DNA of 64,000 bases, from assembly GCA_964627305.1 (NCBI GenBank), contig CAZVHP010000003.1, positions 186,001 through 250,000 of the forward strand, read 5' to 3'. Below are positions 8,338-15,152 of the stretch, in pieces. The translations under genes and the position numbers were made by a program. The stretch comes from WJKG01 sp964627305 (GTDB lineage: Bacteria; Zixibacteria; MSB-5A5; GN15; FEB-12). Under the pieces are notes generated by a model that did not search any database, was not told the origin of the DNA, and saw only the letters and a list, made by a program, of their open reading frames with translations. Numbering within the stretch: position 1 is the first letter of the stretch; each line of letters starts with the position of its first letter.

Positions 8338-9159
8338 ATGAAACGACAACTACCCCTGGCGCTGGTGTTCCTATTCGGCGTCTTCATGATCTTCCAGTAT
8401 TTCGTTCCCCACGAGAAATCTGAGTACGTCTATGAATTCCTGCTTGACTGGATCTATATCATCGGGATTTTCGCCCTTGCGCTCGGTATCTGGTCATTGT
8501 TCCGGGTCTCAGTTGAGCGCATCAAGCTGCGGAAGGAGGGCGCGACGTATTCGTACGTCGCCCTCATTGGGTTGTATCTGATGATCGCCTTCGGTTTCAC
8601 GGCCGCTACGGGCGATGGTGGCGCCCTGAGCACCAGTTACTACATCTGGTTGCTGCTCGGCGTTGTCTGTCTGGCGCTGGTGATGAGGGCCAGGGCCGAG
8701 ACTGCCTCCGGTCGCAAGAAGCTGCTTGCCCTGGGTACTCTGGTGTTCCTGGTCGGTTTTGTGCTGATGTCGATATTTGACGACTCCTGGGCGTACCACT
8801 TCTACACGGCCGAGGGTTTGTCCAACCCGATGTTCCGCATATTCTTCGATTACGTGATGATGCCCATTTTGGCAACGATGTTTGCCCTGCTGGCTTTTTT
8901 CATAGCGTCGGCGGCATATCGGGCATTCCGGGCTCGCAACCTGCTGGCGACGTTGCTGCTTCTGGCGGCGCTGCTGGTAATGTGCCGTTTCAATCCCTAT
9001 CTGCCGGGAATCGACTTCATCGCCAAGGCCTCCAACTGGCTGATGAATGTCCCCAATCTGGCCGCGCAACGTGCGATCGTGATGGGGGTGGGGCTTGGCA
9101 TGGTGGCGACGGCGCTCAAAGTGATTCTGGGTATTGAACGCGGATATATGGGGAAGTGA
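8338..9159 (+). CDS. Polytopic membrane protein, cassette gene B copy 3 (enlarged)
   Basis: The 273-residue product keeps the B signature LLAFFIASAAYRAFRARNL and the C-terminal QRAIVMGVGLGM...ILGIERGYMG block. It is about 50 residues longer than copies 1 and 2 because of an extra central region with two additional hydrophobic segments (about residues 100-117 and 129-147), giving about eight segments in all. A strong GGGAGGAGGGTG site precedes the ATG. The gene lies 18 bp after the DUF6754 gene and 12 bp before gene C. The extra pair of helices keeps the ends on the same membrane sides as in the shorter copies. Its function is unknown. Confidence 0.84.
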   Translation: MKRQLPLALVFLFGVFMIFQYFVPHEKSEYVYEFLLDWIYIIGIFALALGIWSLFRVSVERIKLRKEGATYSYVALIGLYLMIAFGFTAATGDGGALSTSYYIWLLLGVVCLALVMRARAETASGRKKLLALGTLVFLVGFVLMSIFDDSWAYHFYTAEGLSNPMFRIFFDYVMMPILATMFALLAFFIASAAYRAFRARNLLATLLLLAALLVMCRFNPYLPGIDFIAKASNWLMNVPNLAAQRAIVMGVGLGMVATALKVILGIERGYMGK

Positions 9160-9171
9160 GGAGGACCATTC

Positions 9172-10050
9172 ATGCAGTTTTTTGAACGACTGATGATGAT
9201 GGATCGACGCTGGGTCTTCCTGTTCCTGGCGGCAGTGTGTTTCTTCACATACTACGTCGAGTACGATGTACCCATATATGTCGAGCCTGAGACGGAAAGG
9301 ATTTACACGTTCATCGACTCGTTGCCGGAAGGTGATATCATCCTGCTGGCGATTGACTACGATCCGAATTCCATGGCGGAGTTGCACCCGATGACGTACA
9401 CCATCGTGGAGCACGCCTGGCGCAAGAATCTGCGCCTGATTATCACGGCGCTCTCGCAGAATGGACCCGGTATGGCGGATCAGGCTATTCGCGATATCAG
9501 CGATTCGCTGGCGATGCCGGCAACATACAATGGGGTCGAGTATCCGGCCCGCGAGATAGTCAACGGCGAGGACTATGTTTTCCTTGGTTACAAGCCGTAC
9601 TACGCGCTGGTCATCCTCGGCATGGGACAGGACTTCCGGCTCCCGTTCCCGAATGATTATTACGGGACCCCGCTGGATTCGCTGCCGATGATGAGGCGGG
9701 TGGTCAATTACGATCACGTGGCATGTGTCATATCGCTGTCCAGCGGAACGATCTCTGACGGCTGGATTTCCTACGGACAGGGGAGGTTTGGTTTCCCGCT
9801 GTTCTTTGGATTGACCGGCGTTATGACAGCTCAGTACTACCCCTTTTACGGTTCCGGCCAGTTGTCCGGGCTGATGGGCGGGATGCTGGGAGCGGCGCAA
9901 TATGAGTTCCTGGCCGACAACTACGGTCTGGCCCGCGACGCCATGAAAGTGCAGTTGCCCGCGCATGTGATTATCATCCTGTTCATAATCATGGGTAACG
10001 TCGGGTACTTTGCTTCCCGCAGGCGGGAGAGATTGGGAGGTGTGTCATGA
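9172..10050 (+). CDS. Membrane-anchored alpha/beta domain protein, cassette gene C copy 3
   Basis: The 292-residue product has only one N-terminal membrane segment (about residues 13-29), a soluble domain and one C-terminal segment followed by SRRRERLGG. The family blocks are present but looser: IILLAIDYDPNSMAELHPM, DYVFLGYKP, PNDYYGTPLDSLPMM, and GQLSGLMGGMLGAAQYE near the end. A GGAGGA site lies ahead of the ATG. Going from copy 1 to copy 3 the N-terminal anchor shortens from three to two to one hydrophobic segment while the soluble domain and the C-terminal helix stay. The soluble domain is therefore probably the working part. I do not know its biochemical role. Confidence 0.83.
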   Translation: MQFFERLMMMDRRWVFLFLAAVCFFTYYVEYDVPIYVEPETERIYTFIDSLPEGDIILLAIDYDPNSMAELHPMTYTIVEHAWRKNLRLIITALSQNGPGMADQAIRDISDSLAMPATYNGVEYPAREIVNGEDYVFLGYKPYYALVILGMGQDFRLPFPNDYYGTPLDSLPMMRRVVNYDHVACVISLSSGTISDGWISYGQGRFGFPLFFGLTGVMTAQYYPFYGSGQLSGLMGGMLGAAQYEFLADNYGLARDAMKVQLPAHVIIILFIIMGNVGYFASRRRERLGGVS

Positions 10051-10865
10051 CCTTTGGCATGTATCTCTGGATGACCTTCGGGATTTTTGGCACCCTGGCC
10101 ATTTTCTCATTCCTGTACAAGGATAACCCCTTCTACAAGTTCGCCGAGCATCTGGTGGTGGGAGTGTCGGCCGGTTACTTCGTGATCATTCTGTGGCATA
10201 ACGGTTTGACACCGAACCTCTTTCAGCGGCTCGCGGACGGTGACTGGTATTTCTTGTTTCTTAACTCCTCGAGGCCAGAGTACCTGATACCGGCCTTCCT
10301 CGGGGCACTGATGTGGACACGGTTCTCGCAGCAGTATTCGTGGCTCTCTCGCTGGCCGATGGCGATGTACATCGGTATCGCCACCGGTATGGCGGTGCCG
10401 CTGGAGATGGCCAACCGTATCAACAAGCAGTTGTTTGCCATGATGAACCCGATCGATTTCGAGCACTTCTTTGGAACAGCGGGGTTCGATTTGCTCGATC
10501 CGACCAGCGGGCTTTCCCAGTTGATAGTGTTTGTCGGTGCCATGTGCGCGTTGATCTACTTCTATTTTTCGAAGGCACATGAGGGCATCTTCGGCAGGGT
10601 GGCCAAGATCGGCATTTACACCCTGATGATTGGTTTTGGTGCCTCGTTCGGTTATACGGTGATGGCGCGAATTTCGCTGTTCATTAACCGTATTCAGGCG
10701 ATTGAGGCCTGGCGAATGGTTGGTTTCGACAACACCAACGAGAACTATCACAGTGGCTTCCCGATCGTCTTCTGGGTGCTGATGCTGGGAATCGTGGTCT
10801 ATGCGATAGTCGAGATCGTTCAGTACCGCAATCGACCGCCCGAGACCAAGCAACCGGCCGCTTAG
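10047..10865 (+). CDS. Polytopic membrane protein, cassette gene D copy 3
   Basis: The 272-residue product starts at an ATG overlapping the stop of gene C. It carries the D signature: FSFLYKDNPFYKFAEHLVVG, RWPMAMYIGIATGM, FYFSKAHEGIFGRVAK and FGASFGYTVMARISLFINR. Unlike copies 1 and 2 it extends past the signature with about 50 residues that include one more membrane helix (about 243-262), so its C-terminus should lie on the opposite side. It is the last gene of the triplicated run; the intrinsic terminator at 10951 follows 86 bp downstream. Its function is unknown. Confidence 0.83.
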   Translation: MTFGMYLWMTFGIFGTLAIFSFLYKDNPFYKFAEHLVVGVSAGYFVIILWHNGLTPNLFQRLADGDWYFLFLNSSRPEYLIPAFLGALMWTRFSQQYSWLSRWPMAMYIGIATGMAVPLEMANRINKQLFAMMNPIDFEHFFGTAGFDLLDPTSGLSQLIVFVGAMCALIYFYFSKAHEGIFGRVAKIGIYTLMIGFGASFGYTVMARISLFINRIQAIEAWRMVGFDNTNENYHSGFPIVFWVLMLGIVVYAIVEIVQYRNRPPETKQPAA

Positions 10866-10950
10866 CGATATAGGGTGATGTGGATAGTGATATGGCTGAG
10901 TGATGACAACCGCCGGAAGCGGTGAGTACTTCGAAAGCTTGGTAGTGTTG

Positions 10951-10983
10951 ACACCGGCCCCATCTGGGGTCGGTGTTTTTTTG
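10951..10983 (+). terminator. Rho-independent terminator closing the triplicated cassette run
   Basis: A 12-bp stem, ACACCGGCCCCA pairing with TGGGGTCGGTGT through one G-T wobble and closing on a 2-base loop if fully paired, is followed immediately by a run of seven T. This is a textbook intrinsic terminator and is placed as expected after the last D gene. Confidence 0.88.
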
Positions 10984-11179
10984 CGTCATTTTTTGTTGAC
11001 AACGTATAAGGTAGATGACACAGTTAGGGCTCGATCCTGCTATAACTTGCCGGACGGATCCTCATGCAGGGGTTGAGAGGGGACCAAGGCGGTATTCATT
11101 GTGTTTTCCGGTGTTCGGGTATCGCTGGCAGACGCAGAATGTATGTCAGGCTGACACGCCTTCAGTCAGAAGCGCTCGA

Positions 11180-11218
11180 TTGACAAGAGGTTACGCGGTG
11201 TATAGTAATAGCACTATA
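11180..11218 (+). promoter_or_regulatory. Promoter-like TTGACA with a TATAGT/ACTATA palindrome
   Basis: TTGACA (11180-11185) is followed by TATAGT (11201-11206) at a 15-bp spacing, or TAGTAA (11203) at 17 bp. The TATAGT box forms the left arm of a perfect 6-bp inverted repeat with ACTATA (11213-11218) around a 6-bp spacer. This could be a promoter with an overlapping operator. The short spacing keeps confidence low. Confidence 0.35.
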
Positions 11219-11313
11219 ACTGATTGGAATAGTGATGATTAGTGCGATGGATAATTTTCCGTTGCTGTAAGCTCAGGAACAATGACGAGTTATAAAGGAG
11301 TTTTTTTCGCCAC

Positions 11314-11352
11314 AGGAGAAATTTTCCCTTGACATACAGGAAAAGGTTTCCT
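11314..11352. promoter_or_regulatory. Two tandem GGAAA/TTTCC palindromes
   Basis: Two related 15-mers, AGGAGAAATTTTCCC (11314-11328) and AGGAAAAGGTTTCCT (11338-11352), agree at 11 of 15 positions and have centres 24 bp apart. The first abuts the -35 box of the promoter at 11329, and the second is a perfect 6-bp inverted repeat inside the spacer. This arrangement resembles paired operators for a dimeric repressor. Which protein binds is unknown; the product of the next gene is one candidate. Confidence 0.4.
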
Positions 11353-11357
11353 ATAGT
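11329..11357 (+). promoter_or_regulatory. Sigma70-type promoter TTGACA-N17-TATAGT
   Basis: The -35 box TTGACA (11329-11334) matches consensus, the spacer is 17 bp and the -10 box TATAGT (11352-11357) matches at five of six positions. It lies about 90 bp before the ATG of the small basic protein gene and is the likely promoter for it. Confidence 0.7.
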
Positions 11358-11447
11358 TTTGAGCGGAGGAACTGACGTCTCTACGCAAGTGAGAACTGGT
11401 CGACGGAAAGGGTAGCCGTTGGCAACACAGGGAAAGTGAGGTCGGTA

Positions 11448-11795
11448 ATGGCTCGGACTAAGGAAGTCCCATCAGCCAGTGCCAGTGCCAGGTCGGCGAA
11501 CACAACCGAGGACAAGACTCCCAGGAAGAAAGGTAAGCTCTCCACGGCCGAGGCGCGCCGCGAGTACCAGCGTCGGTACTACCAGATGCACAAGGAAAAG
11601 GCGAAGGAGTACCAGCGTCAGTACAATTTAACACACAAAAAGAAAGCTCGAGGGAGGGGTAAATCGAGTTTCACCGCGCCGCGTGAGGTTGTCCGTACGA
11701 CCTTCAACACGGGTGATCTGATGCATGCGCCGGTGGAGAAGACGCTCAAGATGCTGGAGAAGATCATCACCGGAGAGCGGTTATTCACCATGTAA
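11448..11795 (+). CDS. Small basic protein with a duplicated YQRxY-HKxKA motif
   Basis: I take the ATG at 11448, which follows GTGAGG at a good distance, rather than an in-frame GTG four codons earlier. The 115-residue product is strongly basic with a Ser/Ala-rich start. Around residues 32-65 a unit of about 15 residues is repeated: REYQRRYYQMHKEKAK followed by EYQRQYNLTHKKKAR. Alternating aromatic and basic residues of this kind suggest nucleic-acid binding, but I do not recognise a named family. The C-terminal 35 residues are mixed and may fold separately. It is transcribed alone from the promoter at 11329 to the terminator at 11819. Its position beside palindromic operators would fit an autoregulator, which is inference. 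Confidence 0.7.
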   Translation: MARTKEVPSASASARSANTTEDKTPRKKGKLSTAEARREYQRRYYQMHKEKAKEYQRQYNLTHKKKARGRGKSSFTAPREVVRTTFNTGDLMHAPVEKTLKMLEKIITGERLFTM

Positions 11796-11818
11796 CCGAT
11801 GGTCTTCGAACGGATTAG

Positions 11819-11864
11819 AAGGCGGCCCGGATGTCCACAGCGGCATTTGTGGCCGCCTTTTTGT
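11819..11864 (+). terminator. Rho-independent terminator after the small basic protein gene
   Basis: AAGGCGGCC (11819-11827) pairs with GGCCGCCTT (11851-11859), an inner CCACA/TGTGG pair extends the hairpin, and a T-rich tract follows. It sits about 25 bp after the stop codon and separates this gene from ppdK. Confidence 0.8.
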
Positions 11865-11951
11865 GTTTCCTTTTTATATTGCGACGATTTTGGCTTTTTT
11901 ATACATTCGCCCCAATTGGGTGAGAATGTTTAAAGCGAAGGGGACCATATT

Positions 11952-14888
11952 ATGACCGCCAGGAAGGCTGCGACCACCTCCAGGAGCAAGGCCAAGTCGA
12001 AGAAGAAGACGACGTCGCGTGTGAACAAGAGCAGCAGGGCGAGGGTTGCCACCAAGAAGACGGCGACCCGGAAGTCCTCCGCTCGGGCCACGAAATCATC
12101 ATCCGGCAAGACCACCGGCAAATCAACAACCAAGAAGACAACAACGAGAGCGAGTACGAAAAGCGTGAAGAAGAAATCAGGAATCACAGTACCGAAGGGG
12201 AAATACTATTACTATTTCGGCGGGGGAAAGGCCGACGGTAACGGACAGATGAAGGACCTGCTTGGCGGCAAGGGCGCCGGGCTGGCCGAAATGACGAACG
12301 CCGGAATTCCTGTTCCGCCGGGGTTCACGATCACCACCGAGGTGTGCACCCTGTATTATGAGAACAACCTTGCCGTTCCTGATGAGATAGACCGGGAGTT
12401 GGAAAAGTGGGTCGGCATGATGGAGAAGGATACCGGACAGAAGTTCGGCGATCCGCACAATCCGTTGCTGGTCTCGGTTCGTTCCGGTGCCAAGTTCTCG
12501 ATGCCGGGTATGATGGACACGGTGCTTAATCTTGGGCTCAATGAGCAGACCCTTCACGGTTTGGCCGAGAAGACCGGCAACGAGCGGTTTGCGCTTGACA
12601 ACTATCGCCGTTTCATCTCCATGTTTGGTAACGTGGTTCTGGGTATTGACAAGGAGGTGTTCGAAGAGGTCATTACCAAGAAGAAGAAGGATCGTCGCGT
12701 CAAGCAGGACAGCTCGCTGCAGACGAACGATCTGCAGGACATCATCAAGAAGTTCAAGCAGATCGTCAAGCGCAAGTCCGGCGAGGACTTCCCGGAGGAT
12801 CCCTGGGACCAGTTGCGCATGTCCCGCGATGCCGTCTTCCGCAGCTGGAACAACCCGCGCGCGATTTCTTATCGCCGCATGTATGAGATCCCGTCGAACC
12901 TGGGAACGGCCGTGAATATCCAGACAATGGTTTTCGGCAACATGGGTAACAGCTCAGCAACCGGGGTCGGGTTCACGCGCAACCCCGCCACCGGTGCGAA
13001 GGAATTCTATGGCGAGTACCTCGTCAACGCCCAGGGGGAGGATGTGGTGGCGGGTATTCGCACGCCGCAGCCGATCATTCGCCTGAAGGACGAGATGCCG
13101 GAGGCCTTCAAGCAACTCAAGGAAATCACAACCAAGCTGGAGAATCACTACCGCGACGTTCAGGATTTCGAGTTTACGATTCAGGAATCGAAGCTGTACA
13201 TGCTCCAGACGCGTGCCGGCAAGCGGACCACGCAGGCAGCGGTGAAGATCGCAGTTGATATGGTTAAGGAGAAGTTGATCACCAAGGAGGAGGCGCTGCT
13301 CCGGGTTTACCCGAATGATCTTGACCAGCTTCTGCATCCGGGGATCGATCCCAAGGCGAAGTACGAAGCCATAGCAAAGGGTTTGCCGGCCTCTCCCGGC
13401 GCGGCCTCCGGCAAAGTGTACTTCACGGCTGAGGAGGTAGTCAAGCACGGCGGCAAAGACGCCGCGATCCTGGTCCGTGAGGAGACGAACCCCGATGACA
13501 TCGATGGTATGCACGCTGCTGTGGGCATTCTGACGTCCCGGGGCGGTATGACCTCGCATGCGGCTGTGGTCGCACGCGGGATGGGCAAGTGTTGTGTCTC
13601 CGGTTGTGAGGCTATTCGCGTGAATACTGCCAAGAAGCAGTTCCAGGTGGGCAAGCTGATTGTCAAGGAAGGCGAGGTTATCACGCTCAATGGCTCCACC
13701 GGCGAGGTCATCCTTGGCAAGGTCGACACGATCGATCCCGAGCTCTCCGGGGAGTTCGCTCAGTTTATGACCTGGGCGGATGAGATTCGGACACTGCGGG
13801 TGCGGACCAACGCCGACACCCCGGGCGACGCCAGGAAGGCGATCGAGTTCGGGGCAGAGGGAATCGGACTGTGCCGCACCGAGCACATGTTCTTTGCGGA
13901 GGACCGCATCCCCATCGTTCAGGAGATGATTCTCGCTGATACGACCGAGGGTCGTCAGGCGGCGCTGGACAAGCTGCTTCCGTTCCAGAAGAAGGACTTC
14001 AAGGAGATATTCACGGCTATGGCCGGCATGCCGGTGACCATCCGGACTCTGGATCCGCCTCTGCACGAATTCCTGCCGCACCGCGAGGAGATCGAGGCCA
14101 AGATCAAGAAGCTTGATTCCAAGGACGACGACTACGAAGAGGATCTGGCCCGGCTGAACAAGGTGCTGCAGCGAATCGAGGAGCTCAAGGAGCTGAACCC
14201 CATGCTGGGGCATCGCGGCTGTCGGCTGGGTATTTTGTACCCGGAGATAACCGAGATGCAGACCCGTGCCATTATCGAGGCCGCTTGTGAGCTGACACGG
14301 GACAAGAAGAAAGTGCTGCCGGAGATCATGATTCCGCTGATTGGTCATGTCAATGAATTGAAGCACCAGAAAGAGGTGGTCATGCGCGTGGCCAATGAGG
14401 TGATCAACAAGTACAAGATCAAGAAGCTGGACTTTCTGGTCGGTACCATGATCGAGATCCCTCGCGCTGCTCTGACGGCGGCGGAAGTCGCCGAAGAGGC
14501 TCAGTTTTTCAGTTTCGGGACCAATGACCTGACCCAAATGACGATGGGCTTCTCCCGCGACGATGCCGGTAAGTTCTTGCCGTTCTATGTCGAGCATGAG
14601 ATTCTGCCCAAGGACCCGTTCGTTTCTATCGATGTCACCGGCGTCGGGCAACTGGTTCGCATGGGCAAGGAGGGCGGCCGCTCCGCTCGTCCTGACCTGA
14701 AGGTCGGTATCTGCGGTGAGCACGGCGGTGACCCGCAGTCGATCTATTTCTGTCACGAAGTGGGTCTGGACTATGTTTCCTGCTCGCCGTTCCGGGTGCC
14801 GATTGCCAGGCTGGCAGCGGCCCAGGCAACGATCAAGCAGCAGGGCGCGGCACCCAGGAAGAAGGCAAGCGCGCGCAAGAAGAAATAA
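11952..14888 (+). CDS. ppdK: Pyruvate, phosphate dikinase with basic N- and C-terminal tails
   Basis: PPDK interconverts pyruvate + ATP + Pi and phosphoenolpyruvate + AMP + PPi in the cytoplasm. Seen here: the ATP-grasp start YYYYFGGGKADGNGQMKDLL (about residue 82), the phosphohistidine loop GGMTSHAAVVARGMGK (His536), the PEP-binding blocks GLCRTEHMF and GTNDLTQMTMGFSRDD, and the catalytic Cys921 in GICGEHGG. The enzyme core is complete. At 978 residues it exceeds the usual 870-890 because about 76 extra N-terminal residues are almost only K, R, S, T and A, and the last 15 residues (PRKKASARKKK) are similar. No alternative start codon lies between the tail and the core. AGGGGACC precedes the ATG. 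With the acyl-CoA synthetase downstream it fits gluconeogenic or acetate-linked metabolism. Confidence 0.95.
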   Translation: MTARKAATTSRSKAKSKKKTTSRVNKSSRARVATKKTATRKSSARATKSSSGKTTGKSTTKKTTTRASTKSVKKKSGITVPKGKYYYYFGGGKADGNGQMKDLLGGKGAGLAEMTNAGIPVPPGFTITTEVCTLYYENNLAVPDEIDRELEKWVGMMEKDTGQKFGDPHNPLLVSVRSGAKFSMPGMMDTVLNLGLNEQTLHGLAEKTGNERFALDNYRRFISMFGNVVLGIDKEVFEEVITKKKKDRRVKQDSSLQTNDLQDIIKKFKQIVKRKSGEDFPEDPWDQLRMSRDAVFRSWNNPRAISYRRMYEIPSNLGTAVNIQTMVFGNMGNSSATGVGFTRNPATGAKEFYGEYLVNAQGEDVVAGIRTPQPIIRLKDEMPEAFKQLKEITTKLENHYRDVQDFEFTIQESKLYMLQTRAGKRTTQAAVKIAVDMVKEKLITKEEALLRVYPNDLDQLLHPGIDPKAKYEAIAKGLPASPGAASGKVYFTAEEVVKHGGKDAAILVREETNPDDIDGMHAAVGILTSRGGMTSHAAVVARGMGKCCVSGCEAIRVNTAKKQFQVGKLIVKEGEVITLNGSTGEVILGKVDTIDPELSGEFAQFMTWADEIRTLRVRTNADTPGDARKAIEFGAEGIGLCRTEHMFFAEDRIPIVQEMILADTTEGRQAALDKLLPFQKKDFKEIFTAMAGMPVTIRTLDPPLHEFLPHREEIEAKIKKLDSKDDDYEEDLARLNKVLQRIEELKELNPMLGHRGCRLGILYPEITEMQTRAIIEAACELTRDKKKVLPEIMIPLIGHVNELKHQKEVVMRVANEVINKYKIKKLDFLVGTMIEIPRAALTAAEVAEEAQFFSFGTNDLTQMTMGFSRDDAGKFLPFYVEHEILPKDPFVSIDVTGVGQLVRMGKEGGRSARPDLKVGICGEHGGDPQSIYFCHEVGLDYVSCSPFRVPIARLAAAQATIKQQGAAPRKKASARKKK

Positions 14889-14943
14889 GGCAGGGTCGGC
14901 TGCGGTCGCGCCAGGCGGCGCGTCTGTGTGCCAGCCTGCCAGC

Positions 14944-14991
14944 GGACAGGGCCGTCGGTATCTGTGGATGCCGACGGCTTCTGCTTTGTCC
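14944..14991 (+). terminator. Hairpin after ppdK, possible terminator
   Basis: A perfect 8-bp inverted repeat, GCCGTCGG (14951-14958) and CCGACGGC (14971-14978) around a 12-base loop, is flanked by an outer GGACA/TGTCC pair. The following tract is TTCTGCTTT rather than a pure T run, so termination is possible but may be weak. Confidence 0.45.
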
Positions 14992-15152
14992 CTGGATCGG
15001 GGGTAACAGGTTTCGCTTGACATACCTTCCCGATTCCGTTGATTCCAGCCAGTATCGGCAAGCTGTGTGACCACTGCGGTCGGGCACGACCGGCTGCGAC
15101 ACATGGCCTTTACGATGAGAACCACGCCAGGCAAAGGGCCAGTATACACGCC

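Larger units (their letters stand above)
10984..11447. other. 464-bp intergenic regulatory region without a gene
   Basis: No convincing protein gene lies here. The short open frame at 11015-11242 has no ribosome site and its composition does not look coding. The interval holds a good sigma70 promoter close to the next gene, a second weaker promoter-like pair near 11180, and three small palindromes listed separately. The remainder shows nothing I can name. It is the longest non-coding stretch in the window, which fits a regulated gene downstream. Confidence 0.6.

Noticed and set aside
8509..9966. Open frame of 485 codons on the minus strand
   Set aside because: It is antisense to cassette genes B3 and C3, whose conservation with copies 1 and 2 shows the plus strand is coding.
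10996..11024. TTGACA at 10996 as a promoter
   Set aside because: No acceptable -10 box occurs at 16 to 18 bp; the best pairs are CACAGT or ACACAG.
11015..11242. Short open frame of 75 codons in the intergenic region
   Set aside because: It has no ribosome binding site, an uninformative composition and overlaps promoter-like and palindromic elements.
15017..15045. TTGACA at 15017 as a promoter before the acyl-CoA ligase gene
   Set aside because: The sequence 17 bp downstream is TGATTC, a poor -10 box, and the distance to the chosen start is long.
12954..15149. Long open reading frame of 731 codons on the minus strand
   Set aside because: It lies antisense to the highly conserved ppdK gene. 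Its predicted protein has no recognisable domain and its existence follows from GC-rich codon use on the plus strand.
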